Shown here in pieces: positions 41,101 through 52,379 of a stretch of 64,000 nucleotides of DNA. Source of the stretch: Brachionus manjavacas (taxonomy: Eukaryota > Rotifera > Eurotatoria > Ploima > Brachionidae); the NCBI GenBank assembly GCA_019054805.1, contig JAHQIY010000004.1, positions 1,612,001 through 1,676,000 on the forward strand. Reading direction: 5' to 3'. The translations under genes were made by a program, and so were the position numbers. The stretch's first letter is position 1; the number at the start of each line of letters is the position of its first letter. The notes under the pieces were generated by a model. That model saw nothing but the letters and a program-made list of their open reading frames with translations. It did no database searches and was not told where the DNA came from.

Positions 41101-42660
41101 TACTCAGGGTTCTAAAAATAACTGACCCTTTAAAAATGTGTAGTTCTTTCAAACTCAGGTATTCAATGATGAAATCTAAATGTTTTTTTAAAAAAATATA
41201 TTCATAAAGAGCATAAAATTTTCTATACTCTGTTGTTTAATTTATATTTAAAAAAAGGGTGTACCATTTTTTATTATTGAAAACAATCAAAATTTTGTTT
41301 TCATCTGTTTGAGGGAAGGTATAAGATTTTAATACGCGTCTAGAGAACTCATTTTTTTTGTAAATGATGTTGACAATGTTGACAATGAATTGGGTTTTAA
41401 AACTATGGGGAATTAAGACCTACCGTAAATCCATGCAAATTTTCCCGTGGGTCTGATGTATAAATTGCCTTAAGCCCAGTACCTAAGATTCCGTTACAAC
41501 CCGATTTTTTTCAATTTCATTTTCACTTTAACCCCTTTGGCTTGTAATGTATACTAAAAACAAACCTTATAATTATTAACATATAATTTCAAAAATTTTT
41601 ACGCAATCAATAAAAAAAAAATTACAATCTAAAATTACAATAATGCAGTAAAATAATTTTTATTGTTCTTTTGATTGATTTAAAAAAAAAATATTTATAA
41701 ATTAAATCATCATATTAAAATCTATCATTTCCAGAATTTTTTTACCTTAGGATTAGTTATAAAATTTAATTTAATTAAAATAAAAGAAAATTGATTTTTT
41801 TTAATTTATTTTTTAGTTTTTTTTTTCAAGGCCTTTAAAACTTATTTTTGGATTTTTATCGAGATTTTTCCTAAGTCTCTTTTTTCTGAATTATATTTTT
41901 GAAAGATCAATTTTTAGAAACAAACATTCTCTCAAATATTTAAAAAGAATTCTGTTTTTTAAAGAAAAAATTTGAGTAATAATTATCGAAATTTAAAAAT
42001 TCATCATATTAAAATGGAAATTTTCTCAGAATCTTACTCAAACCCTTATTTTTTTTCCTTTTTTTAATACTTATTTTAACTTTTTAATTTTAAATTTTTT
42101 TTACATAGCCTTAAAGGTGTTCATTGAAATTAAATAATAATAATAATATTGAAACTCTTTTAGGTATTGTTCATATGATGATAAAAAAAATTTCAGATAT
42201 CAAGTTAAAGAAGTTTTATTGTATCTTAAAGAATCATTAAAAGGTTTTAAAATTTTTTGTTGACTTGGAAAAAGAAATTTTCTTAATTAATTATTTTTTA
42301 TTTGTTTTCTCATGTAGCCATTTTGAACAGAAGATTCCAGCTTTCTCGAATTCTTCTTTTAAACAGTCCGTCTACTCTATCTCTGGTCTTTTCCATACAT
42401 TTGCTGCCGATCTAAGCCTTGGTATTTTGATAATGTAGTTGATGTGATCAAGTGATTCTGTTTTTTTTTGTCATTCGAAGTTTTCGAGGACCGACTAGCT
42501 GCATCAAGAGTCCCTTATGAAAACCTTTTAGTTTTTGATAATCTGTAAGACAGCATCTAAGGTCATAAAATATTTTTTTTAACTTGAAATCAAATTAGGT
42601 ATTATTATTGAATTTAAAAAAGATTAAATGCAGCTTGGTTTATTTAGAAAAATTTGAAAA
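41101..42660. other. AT-rich region downstream of the VWD gene
   Basis: No convincing ORF. A short AAT run lies near 42133. A moderately GC-rich patch at 42310-42560 (AGATTCCAGCTTTCTCGAAT, GAGGACCGACTAGCTGCATC) looks like decayed coding sequence of a LINE, but I cannot align it. Confidence 0.4.
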
Positions 42661-42676
42661 ATTTTTTCTTTTAAAT

Positions 42677-43890
42677 TTAAAATCGGATGCATATTTCAAC
42701 CGGAGGCTTGCATCCATTTTCAAACAAACAAGGATCTAAAAAAAAATAAATTAGATTTAAATTAAAAATTGGCAATAAAATTTTTGGAAAGTTACTCAAT
42801 CTTAATTTTTTGCACTGGCAGTATGTTCTTAAAATTGAGTAAATTTTTCCACTTGATCCGTATTTTTTGAACAGTAATTCAAATATGGTTGTTTCAATTA
42901 GATTCTTTTGAAAGTGTCCAACTTCTAGACCAGTGTGTCCAATTTCGTCACCAACATCATCAGGAAATTGTATTTGCAAAATTCTTCCTCGATTCTTTAC
43001 CATTGCCTTAATTATTTTTGCAAATAAAAATAAAATTGTTCTTTTTTGTTTATCTAATCTTACTCTCTTGTCCAGAATGCACTCTTCAATAAGCTTATCA
43101 ACATGAGCTCTTTCTTCATCGGACAATCTTTGGATCAAACGTTGTAGACAGTCATCTAGCAGAGCTTTTGTGCATTCCTCCCTATCAATTATGTCTCTTT
43201 TGATACCACACAAGCATTTGTCTGAATATTGAGTAGACGAATCAATGTAGTTGTCAGAAGGATAGATTCGGATCTGACTTATATGGCTTTGAGAAATGGA
43301 GTCAATTTTTACCATTATATCTTCACCAATTGTTGGCAATGTAGTTCGGATGACTAAACTGTCTGCGTATGTGGTTGCGCATTTAAATTTGTTGTGATTG
43401 GAAACAATGGGACTCCAGACAGCTGGATCAAATAAATTTGACAAAACTGAAATAGATTGACTGCAGTCTAATGGTGCGCCCAAGTCTGATGAATGCACTG
43501 CGCCATTGCCATTGCATGTGTTTATCTCAACAAACTCTCCATTTATGGTTTCGATTCGAATCATGCAGTTGCATGTTACCTGGGAACTACTTGAGCAGGG
43601 ACTAAATTCACTTTTTACCTTTTTAAAAAATTAATTGCAGGCTTTTTTAAAAGACGCTCTTTCTACTTGAATCATTTTGCTCTGGTACATACAAAATTGA
43701 CCAGTTTGATGAAACTCAAAATTATTAAAGTTAAAATTTGTCATGTGAGGGTCATTACTGGACCGGCATTCATATTTGTCGTCTATTGCCTAGAGGTAAG
43801 GTTAAGAGGAGATTTTTTAAAAGAAAGTGTAATACGAACAAAAGCTAGACTGGACGTCAGAGCCAAGATTGTGATTGAGAATATTTTCAT
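42677..43890 (-). CDS. Secreted von Willebrand factor type D (VWD) domain protein, with an in-frame stop
   Basis: Proposed exons 43890-43840, 43789-42796 and 42735-42677, with introns of 50 and 60 nt. Exon 1 encodes a signal peptide, MKIFSITILALTSSLAF. Exon 2, after the strong acceptor CTTACCTCTAG, reads DDKYECRSSNDPHMTNFNF, then FEFHQTGQFCMYQS, KACN, VTCNCMIRIETING and FVEINTC. This is the C.SS.DPH.T.F....(F/Y)...G.(C)....-VTC order of a VWD domain. Further Cys and charged helical sequence follow (LQRLIQRLSDEERAHVDKLI), and exon 3 ends with GCKPPVEICIRF. AATAAA lies at 42644-42639. The frame contains one TAA (43633-43631) between KACN and VTC, so the product would be truncated unless this is a sequence error or read through. 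Domain identity is fairly firm; exon 1 is inferred from phase and spacing. Confidence 0.7.
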
Positions 43891-46060
43891 TTTTTTTTCG
43901 GGTTTCTTTATTAATTTTTAAATATTTTTCAAGATATTTATACCAAAGGATTTTTAGCTAATTTATCATTTATGATTTTTAACAATCACGAATTTTATTT
44001 ACTTTTGAAGAATTTTTAGAATTTAAACAATAGACTCAAAATATTAAAATTAAAGGAATTGAAAATGTCTAGAATAAAAATTATTTTATGGAGAGCATGT
44101 GGCTAAAACATTATTCCAAAATTGAATTGATGTTTTTTATTTTGATAGCTTTTAAATTTAATATATTTTTTTTAAATTAGAATCAGGATTACTAATTAGG
44201 TTTTTAAGAATTTATTAACAAAGTTTCAAACTAGATTTTATGTAACATCATTAAATTTTACCGTTCCCAGATAATTAAAAATATTAAAGAAGAATGATCA
44301 TACATTTAAATAATCTCTGTATATTCATAATAATTTTTTATTATATTTATTAAATTTTTTAGATCTATGTTTTTTTGGTATAAACGGAATGATTGAAGAT
44401 AAATCAAGAACCCATTTTGAGCTTTCCGCACCAAAAAAAATTAATTTTAGATTACAAACATTATTTAAAATTCATAAGATATGAAAATATTGAAAAACTT
44501 GGGATGAGCTTAACTCTCAAAGGCCGAAAAATTTTTTTACTTATTTTTTCATTTAAAAAAAAATTCATGTAACTTTTTTAAATTAAATTTTTTATTATGC
44601 AACTAAATCGTAATCTAGATTAAATTTAAAAAATATATTTCAAATAGACCTTAACTTTGATTTTTGAAATTTTAATTATCTAAAAGTATCTAAATAATCG
44701 AAAGATATTAGAAGATAAAACTATTCCAAAGTAACTAAAAAAATGATTTTAATAAAAAAAAGGTTATCCTGGTAAACTTCCACTAAAAATGAACCAAAAT
44801 CAGAATCATTTATAATATTTTTGCAAGAGATATGTTAGCAAACGTCAAAAAGAGCAAAATAATTAATAAATAGAAATTTAAAATTTTTTCAAATATCTTC
44901 CTTAACTTGTAAATTCAAGAATTCTGGCACCAGTTTTTGGATCACAGATCAGTTGGCTGAATTATTAAGTCCAAAGCATTTATTGACAATATCATTAATC
45001 TAAGTGATAAAATTAAACGACAAAATGTTGAAACAAAAATTTGTATTTCAGTTGAGTTAAATACCGATATATCTTAGAAAATTTTATTATACCTAGACTT
45101 TTTTTATTTAAAAAATAACTTTAATTTTGAAACTAAAATTTTCTTCGATTTTTCAGAATTTACTTTGCTCCATCTTTCTCCTTTTTGATTTCTCGAACGT
45201 TCATTCCTAAATTTTTTAATTACTTACAGAGAGTTTTTTTTTGTTATTAAATGATTTTTTTGTAAATGCCAAGATTATTTAATTTTATTTCAAATTAGAG
45301 AAAGTTTGTTAGTTTTGACTAAGATTTATTATCAAAAATACTTTTCTCAAATTGGTCATTTTTTTCGAATAATGTAACTAAATATTTTTAAAATTTCATA
45401 AAATTTTTGTTGAGATACTTTAGAACAATAATTCCAAGATATTTTAAATTTAAAAAAATTAGAAAATTCGATGGCTTAAAAAGAAGGAGCGTTTAATTGT
45501 TCAATAATACATTTTTTGAGGTTTTCAAAAACGTAATGACAAAACAACAATCCATTATTTTAACTAATTAAAAAAAAAAAAAAATTATAAAATATTGAGC
45601 AATTTGCGCATGAATGAATATTCTCAATTTAATGCACTATAAAATCAAAATCAAATGTAGACAAAATGACAAAAAAAGGTAATATTTTCAAAAATAAAAG
45701 AATTCAAATATTAAAAATATGATTTTTTAAAAAATTGGTTGATCATTAGGAAGAATCATATTTAAAATTTCTTTTTCAAAAATTTTAATTTAGAATTTAA
45801 ATTCATTAAGAAAACAGGACAAAATGGTAATTTTTTGTTTCTGAATTCATAAAGACATGTATTTATCGAATCAATTCTTTGTAAGAATTCTTTACCTTTA
45901 AGATAGAAAAGCTTCATAATTAAATTTTATGAAAGAGATTAAATTTTATTTATTTTATTAAAGCTCAATTAAATTTGAATAAAATTATAAGCCTTTTTTT
46001 TAAATTCCAAATTTTTTTTACATTTTTTAAGTGTTCTTGTTTTATATAAAATAGTTTTAT
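43891..46060. other. AT-rich region upstream of the VWD gene
   Basis: No gene, RNA or repeat with recognisable boundaries. Long runs of A and T dominate. The VWD gene promoter should be close to 43890 but has no identifiable motif. Confidence 0.45.
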
Positions 46061-46063
46061 TCG

Positions 46064-46066
46064 TTA

Positions 46067-46097
<31 letters not shown>

Positions 46098-46160
46098 TAT
46101 ATAAGCTACACCAAGACTTGCTTGCGGAGGTCACCTTTGGTAGCTCCTTGCACATAACAC
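46064..46160 (-). repeat. (AAT)n run beside a LINE-like 3' block
   Basis: A run of about nine AAT units (46068-46096) is followed by ATATAAGCTACACCAAGACT then TGCGGAGGTCACCTTTGGTA. On the minus strand this is a GC-richer block ending in (ATT)n, the arrangement seen at LINE 3' ends with trinucleotide tails (compare 14545 and 31187). Confidence 0.4.
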
Positions 46161-46642
46161 ATAGAAAAATACTTAAAAAATAAATACTATTTGAATTTTA
46201 GGTCAAAATAAGAGCTAAGATTACAGAAAGAAAAAGCTGTAAAAGAAATTTTTATAAATAAATAAATAATTTGTTATGAAAATCTTAATTGAAAGTGGCC
46301 ACTCTAAGTGACCAGGTTAAATAAGCTTATGGAAGAGAAAGAAAAACAAGAAATACAAAGAAATAAATAATAATAATAAATACTTTAAATGTTGGTTTAT
46401 ATATATACATTAGCTTTAATGTTCTGTCACTATATAAAATAGGAAAGTCTTTTAACACTTAAAAAACAAAACGCTAAAAACAAATATAATACTATATAGG
46501 TCTTGAACATAGAAACATTAGTTTCATGCGTGTTCAAATTTAGCTCTTATTTCACGACACTTCACTTCCCCTTACGTTTAATTCATAAAATTTCTCTCCA
46601 ATAAATGAAATGACACTAAATTGTAAAATAAATATAATAAAC

Positions 46643-46990
46643 TTAATTTATAAATAAATCTATAAGTAGATAACTCATCAATTGACATTCACTGTAATAT
46701 GGTTTTGGCTGCTTCCTGTAAGCCCTAGTATCATGTTCCACAGGGTCTTCATTTCTAACAGGCTTCTTGACAATTCTCTTTTCTCTAAAAACTATATTCT
46801 CTTCTACTTGAATCTCACCACTGTCCTTGCTTTCAGCTAACCCTTGTTCTTTCCCCTTTGTCATCGAACACCTTTCCTCCCCAGTCTCAAACTCTGCTGT
46901 ATTACTCGCACTTTCTATTTTCCCAGACCTCTCCTCTAGCTCTTCTGCTTTATCAAAATTACTCTTGTTTAACCTGATTCTGCTCGTCAA
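46643..46990 (-). CDS. Hypothetical charged protein fragment, perhaps retroelement-derived
   Basis: A 115-codon frame that is highly charged (KAEELEERSGKIESASN, EQGLAESKDSGEIQVEEN), with a basic/aromatic end (FREKRIVKKPVRNED, YRKQPKPYYSECQ). Basic VKKPxR motifs followed by an aromatic stretch resemble the C-terminal ends of LTR-retrotransposon polyproteins, and the flanking 46380-46640 has TATA- and AATAAA-rich sequence that could be an LTR. I do not recognise a domain. A host gene exon is the alternative. Confidence 0.3.
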   Translation of the reverse strand: MTSRIRLNKSNFDKAEELEERSGKIESASNTAEFETGEERCSMTKGKEQGLAESKDSGEIQVEENIVFREKRIVKKPVRNEDPVEHDTRAYRKQPKPYYSECQLMSYLLIDLFIN

Positions 46991-47059
46991 ACAAAATCTC
47001 GCGATCCTAGAATCACTTCACTTCCTCTTTCAACATATATTTTTATAAAAGAAGTGCTT

Positions 47060-47146
47060 TTGCGTCTTGTAAAGCTGAAGACCAGTTGTCATGAAATTTC
47101 ATGACCAGGTGAATAAAAATAAAAATAAAAAAAAATTATGACCAGT
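47060..47146 (+). mobile_element. Short retroposon 3' end with A-rich tail
   Basis: GCTGAAGACCAGTTGTCATG, then AAATTTCATGACCAGGTGAA and a tail AATAAAAATAAAAATAAAA. ATGACCAGTTAAT follows the tail at the junction with the minus-strand LINE. The inverted TCATGACCAG/CTGGTCAT words can form a hairpin. A related GTGACCAGGTTAAATAAGC lies at 46313. Confidence 0.4.
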
Positions 47147-47717
47147 TAATAAAAACTGTATGCTGTAGTGGCTTCTGACCGACTTTTGTTAGCGACAAGT
47201 TGGACAAGGCTGGAGTGATTAAGTGCGTTAGTGACGTATGCACTGGCTGATGCAATGTCTCCCAGGACTTGCGAGCCTAATTCGTTCCATTCAACGTCTG
47301 GCATGTTGAAGTCACCCATTAAGATAGTTGTCGAGTAAACATTCTTAGCAACGACGCTTACAGCTGCTGTGATTGACCGTGCGATTCCGCTGTCAACATT
47401 ACTAGGCATGCTCGATTCGGTTTGCAATGTCGGTGGTCGGTAAATGCAACCCACAAGTAAAAGCTTTTGGTCTCTCAATTTGATTGCAACCCAAGCCTGT
47501 TCACAATCAGTGCTCAGTAAACTCGACTCCGTCGCTCTAAAGGCTTCGATTCCATTTTTTACGTAACGGGTGTTCAAAAAAGGTCGGCCCGATTTTTGAA
47601 TTAAAAAAACATAGAGTTCTATTTTTTAAAATTTTCTAACATTTTACACACTTGTTCAAAATTTTATCCTGTTTTCGAAACTGAAAGTCTTTTTTTTCAA
47701 AAAATGAGACATCGACC

Positions 47718-48673
47718 TGATTGGTCAGCGTTCTTGACCACTACTAATGACCAAAATAATCCTCCAAATTTTTTTTTTCAAATTTACATGTTTTATATAT
47801 TTACTGAATCCTTATTTAATGGTGATTAAAATGAGCTATTTGTCGCTTTAATGTGATAAACGGTTGAAAAAATATAAATAAAAATCTAATAAATATTAAT
47901 TAACATAAATCTTTTTAAGAGTTTATATCCTACTTTTTTAAGGCCACATTTAGAGTTTGCATCATCGGTGTGGAACACGTTGAATAAAAGGGAGATAAGG
48001 AAGGGAGAAGGAGTTCAGAGGAGAGCTACAGGAATGGTGGTGGAGCTAAAAGCACTGGAATATGGGGAAAGGTTAAAGAGGTTGGAGTACACTAACCTGG
48101 AATTAAGGAGAAAAAGGGGTGACTTAATACAATTATATAAAGTATCCAAGGGGTTAGAGGAGGTGGACCTGGGTATGACTATAAGAAGGGGGAATGAAGG
48201 TAGATCACATACACACCAAATTGCTAAGGAGATCTGTGGGAATTGCAATAAAAGAGGGAAATTCTTGCCTAACAGGACTGCAACCACCTGGAATTTACTT
48301 CCATTCTATGTAGTAAATGCGGTTACAGTAAACGGTTTCAAGTCGGAACTTGATGCACACATGGCGTCGGGAAGTCTTAGGAGATCGGTATATCAGGTTT
48401 AGAAATTGGCATAGCAGATAAGGATTTTAGCTGAAATAATGTAGCCTTATAAACTGCGTTCACACAGGTTCGCCTGTGTCACAGCTTTCAATACTTCTAC
48501 TACTACTACTACTACTAAATACTAGGATTGTCCAAAAATATGAAAAAAATGAATTTTTTTGCTTTATTAAGCTTTGCTTTTGAACAGAATCATTTGGTTG
48601 TCTGATAATTTACATTTATATAAAACTTTCAATCATCTATCTAAATAATACCCGAATATGAAAAAAAGTGTTC
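47718..48673 (+). mobile_element. Insertion inside the mariner arm, containing a LINE 3' end with (TAC)n tail
   Basis: The left mariner arm breaks after ACATCGACCT and resumes at ACCTTGAGTCTAAATT. Within the insert, plus-strand codons from about 47905 read LEFASSVWNTLNKREIRKGE, VQRRATGMVVELKALEYGER, RLEYTNLELRRKRGDLIQLY, TATTWNLLPFYVV and GFKSELDAHM before the stop at 48400. This is the intact C-terminal end of a LINE protein, homologous to 30700-31134. A TACTACTACTAC run follows at 48497-48517. The last 150 bp before the arm resumes are unassigned. Confidence 0.75.
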
Positions 48674-48989
48674 ACCTTGAGTCTAAATTTATTGTCTATT
48701 TAAAGCATACACTTAAGTCTATATGAAAGGATTAAGTGTAAAATTTTTTGTTAGTTTTTTTTTGAAGTACCAGCTTTCAATTTATCATTTTGAAGCAGAG
48801 AGAAAATGCTTTAATTTAATATGCAATACTAGATAGCTGCACTCTTTATATTTCAAAAAATTCAAAAAAAAAACAATTCATTTTTAAATGATTTTTATTT
48901 ATAAAATTTATTTATGACAAAAGTTTCCTTTAACTTATTCGACCATAGCTCCTCGTCTAATAAAAGAATCTAGAGAATTTTTTAATTTC

Positions 48990-50133
48990 ACATACAGGAA
49001 CATTCTTAATAGCTCTTAATATTTCTTTTTTGAATGTTTCTAAATCACTAAATTTACTTCAGCGAATTCGAGTAACAACAGCGTTCCAAAAATAGAAATC
49101 GCACGGGTTAAGATCCGGAGAATTAGGAGGCCAGTTGTTTTTTGAAAGGAATTTGAAGAAGTTGATTTCACACCATTGTTGGCTTATTCGTGCTGTGTGC
49201 GGAGTCGCTCCGTCTTGTTTATAAGCCCATTTTGTTGTGCCAAACAATCGATTCCCATTCCTTTTGGCAAAAGGTAAAATTCTGTTTCTGTAATTAACAG
49301 AATTTATTTTTTTGCCAAAATAGATTTGAATTTTAGAAATTAAAATTATTTAAAAATATAATTTTCTCTTCACATACCTTTTTCAACGAAATATGGTTCT
49401 GTTGCTCCATTTTCTGTTAGTCCGATCCAGACCATAACCGACAATGGATTCTTCATAACTCCATAAAGACCTTTCAAAAGGTAGTTTAATTTTTTATTTT
49501 AAACAATCTAAGTTTTCATTACCTCCTTTTTTTACCGCCTCTTCACGTGAATAAGCATAAACCCTTTGGTTCTGCTTATTTAGACCACCGTTTACTGTAA
49601 AAATTTTCTCGTCTGAAAACATATAGGGGTGATTTTTAAATTCGATTTTTTTATTTTTTCGCCACCATTGTGCAAATCTATACCTCTTTTTAATGTGATC
49701 AGGTTTTAAAAGAGGGATTTATCTCTTCTTATAGGCCTTATTATCATAAATTTTGTAAAAAATAAAATAAATTAAGAAATAATCAAATTAAGCTAACCAT
49801 CAAATTTAAATCTTTAAGAATATTTTCCACAGAACCCAGAGATAAGTCGAGCTTCTTGCTTATTTGTCGAACCGAATAAGAATTAAGAAGACGCTTGACT
49901 TTTTTTTTTTTAATATGACCATTAGCTGTTCAAGGTCGTCCAGTCGAAAAGCTTTGTTTCATTTTTCCACTCTCCCGAAAAACTTGTATCCATTCGTTAA
50001 CAGTTCGCTTGGATACAGAACCACCAATTATTTCAAGGATATTTTTGGTACTTTTTCCTTGTTTAAACAAATCGATAACTATTTGCTGAACTTCATTGGA
50101 TTTATGTTTTCCCATTTTTTCGATTATTTTCAA
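48990..50133 (-). pseudogene. Mariner/maT-like transposase (DD37D), broken
   Basis: Read from 50133 downwards: an N-terminal helix-turn-helix (MGKHKSNEVQQIVIDLFKQG, VSKRTVNEWIQVF) and a second HTH-like part (SVRQISKKLDLSLGSVENIL). The catalytic domain has MFSDEKIFTVNGG (first Asp), YKQDGATPHTARISQQW (second Asp) and WPPNSPDLNPCDFYFWN (third Asp, 37 residues after the second). DD37D is typical of the maT branch of IS630/Tc1/mariner. Short intron-like gaps with GT..AG occur near 49796 and 49520. A TGA after GRP (about 49933), the absent acceptor AG near 49320 and a TGA after VTRIR show it is inactive. Confidence 0.82.
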
Positions 50134-50856
50134 GTTTAAAGAATTTTTTTGTTATATTTCAATATGAATTTAAAAAAAAGAAAATTTTCAATTTTTTTTG
50201 AAATATAAAGAGTGCAGCTATCTAGTATTGCATATTAAATTAAAGCATTTTCTCTCTGCTTCAAAAAAAAACTAACAAAAAATTTTACACTTAATCCTTT
50301 CATATAGACCAAAGTGTATGTTTTAAATAGACAATAAATTTAGACTCAAGGTAGATGTCTCTTTTTTTGAAAAAAAAGACTTTCATTTTCGAAAACAGGA
50401 TAAAATTTTGAACAAGTGTGTAAAATGTTAGAAAATTTTAAAAATAGAACTCTATTTTTTTTTATTCAAAAATCGGGCGGACCTTTTTTGAACACCCGTT
50501 AGATGCAGACACCACCGCCTTTCACGTCACCCAAGCGATCTACTCTAAACAGCTGATAACCGATGAGTTCTGACACGGAACTTGGGCTAAACCAAGTCTC
50601 TGTGATGCAGAGTATATCTGGTTCCAAGCTAAATGCCGTAGATTCGAGCATGTGCATCTTATTGTTAAGACTAGTAGCGTTCTTGTACCAGAATTTAGTT
50701 ATATTAGGGCAACTGACCAACGATCCAGAACAGACCGAAGAGAGAAATGATGATGACGATGATACCGAGGACGAGCAAGAGAGCGGTGAGAAAGCTGAGC
50801 CATTCATTGACACGTCTGGACTCATGAAAGAAGAAGAAGGTAAGAGGGTACCTTGA

Positions 50857-51283
50857 TGAGTTTACTTGGCGTCATGACAATAATTTGATAAGAAATGGTG
50901 CTTTTGAGGCTATTTTAGATCAATTAGCTAAAGTTTTACCAGTAGGTGGTGATTATACTCAATTTGAATATAAATATGAAGAAAATGTAGATATTGAGTT
51001 CTATGAGAATAGTCAAGAAGATGAATTGAAGGGCAATGAAGTTTTACAAGATGGCTGCATTGATGATTTTGTCTATGTACCAATAGATTCATATAATTTG
51101 AAAAAAATTATTAGTGAAATGGAGCGCTTGAATATTGTGAAAACAAATCAATTGGTAAATCATGTTAACGTTGATGTTCGTGTAGATGAACCGGATGATA
51201 TTAGTGTAGACGCTGATGGTTTTGAAACAAATTTAAATTATCATGTAAAATGTCTAAGTGAATTAGACTGGACTGATGCGTAA
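50857..51283 (+). pseudogene. Merlin/ISXO2-like transposase C-terminus
   Basis: The frame opens with YLDEFTWRHDNNLIRNGAFE then AILDQLAKVLPVGGD. The YLDEF.WR motif is the hallmark end of the ISXO2-like DDE domain found in Merlin and IS1595-type transposases. A long acidic tail follows (YKYEENVDIEFYENSQED, VDVRVDEPDDISVDADGFE). The catalytic part upstream is absent because the frame abuts the LINE. The last part is repeated at 52166-52378. Confidence 0.6.
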
Positions 51284-52165
51284 TCAATACAATAATTGGA
51301 CAATTTAAAGAAAATATTTATGAGTATTATAAGTTTTGTACCAAGTGAAAATGAGTTTGAAATTATTAATGAGCTGTGTTTACTTTTAGAACCATAAAAA
51401 GAACATCAAAAGAACTCACAACAGTTTTATCATCTTTAAATCAAATCTCTTTTAGCCATTTATTTCCAGCAATATACCATTTCATTAGTCAAGAGTTTAA
51501 TTCAATCGAATTTTCAAAAATAGAGATAATGAGACTTAAAGAACTTTTCATACAGTTGAAAGAAGATTCTTCTATTTATTGAAAAATAATTTATTCAAGG
51601 CAATAACTTATCTTGACCCAAGTTACAAAAACTTTGAATTTGTAAATGACGTTTCTCAAAGACGTCAAATGATTGAAGTGGCCAAAATATATTAGAAAGA
51701 TTTATATCAATCAAAAATTCAAATTGAAAAAACAAATAGTCAACAGCTCATTTCAGGATCTCAGACTTCACCACTAACGCCTTTAGATCAAAACCGTGAT
51801 CAGATCGTAACAAAAAATAGCACATCTTCCTCAAGTTCATCTCCACGTAATAATAATTTAAGCGAAAATTTGCATCGACCCCCGTTTCTACAAGGACAAA
51901 TTTTAAGAAGAGAAAAACATTAATTAATAAATTAAAGGATTCTAAAAATCGTCCTGATAGTAATCGCAGACTTTGAAAAAGAAATTGATTTTTATGAAAA
52001 TCAAGCAAATGTTTTTCATTCCTTAATCACTTCAAATGATTTAAAAGATTCTCTTCTATTTTATAAAAATTTTGAATCTAATTTACCTATTCTCTCATCT
52101 ATAGTCAAAGAACTCTATTGTTTATCTCCGACTTCAGTTCCTGCGGAAAGTCTGTTCTTTGTAGC
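51284..52165 (+). pseudogene. hAT transposase fragments
   Basis: Frames read ELTTVLSSLNQISFSHLFPA, then IYHFISQEFNSIEFSKIEIM and, after frameshift, AITYLDPSYKNFEF. Further on come ENQANVFHSLITSNDLK, FYKNFESNLPILSSIVKEL and TSVPAESLFFVAGF. The LDP.YK motif and the SVPAE.LF..AG motif are the two best-known blocks of hAT transposases, the latter in the C-terminal dimerisation region. Many stops are present and no termini were identified. Confidence 0.7.
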
Positions 52166-52378
52166 TGGCTTTATTGGTAAATCATGTTAACGTTGATGTT
52201 CGTGTAGATGAACCGGATGATATTAGTGTAGGTGCTGATGTAGGTGTAGACGCTGATGGTTTTGAAACAAATTTAAATTATCATGTAAAACGTCTAAATG
52301 AATTAGACTGGACTGATTTCAGATGTGTAATCAATGCAATAATAGTTTTATTTAACAGTCTAATTTACGAAAAAATTT
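52166..52378 (+). repeat. Second copy of the Merlin-protein acidic tail
   Basis: From TTGGTAAATCATGTTAACGT it duplicates 51150-51280 almost exactly (HVNVDVRVDEPDDISV, DADGFETNLNYHVK, LDWTD). It has an extra 18-bp in-frame piece (GADVGV) and a longer end, FRCVINAIIVLFNSLIYEKI. The two copies flank the hAT fragment directly. Confidence 0.7.
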
Positions 52379-52379
52379 A

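Larger units (their letters stand above)
47566..50499 (-). mobile_element. Mariner-type transposon (DD37D), 2.9 kb, with nested insertion
   Basis: TA duplications at 47564-47565 and 50500-50501. The left end is ACGGGTGTTCAAAAAAGGTC and the right end is its inverse complement with few changes. The terminal inverted repeats extend about 300 bp: right arm about 50205-50499; left arm split into 47566-47717 and about 48674-48860 by a later insertion. The transposase gene lies between, on the minus strand. Inner arm words: GCAGCTATCTAGTATTGC and GAAAATGCTTTAATTTAAT. It sits inside a LINE ORF. The long inverted repeats are unusual for classical mariners, whose ends are about 30 bp. Confidence 0.88.
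47147..50860 (-). pseudogene. LINE endonuclease ORF split by a mariner element
   Basis: The upstream part (50825-50500) reads FWYKNATSLNNKMHMLES, LEPDILCITETWFSPSSVS, LFRVDRLGDVKGGGVCI. The downstream part (47565-47147) continues YVKNGIEAFRATESSLLS, ILMGDFNMPDVEWNELGS and NHSSLVQLVANKSRSE. These are the successive boxes of an AP-type endonuclease (N..S......L, TETW, GGGV..Y, GDFN). Removing the mariner together with one TA rejoins the frame exactly at GVCI-YVKNG. It stops at 47147 against a retroposon tail, and the RT is missing. It belongs to the same family as the LINE at 39690. Confidence 0.82.

Noticed and set aside
43667..43921. 84-codon plus-strand ORF
   Set aside because: It is antisense to exons 1 and 2 of the VWD gene, whose minus-strand frame gives a recognisable domain and splice sites.
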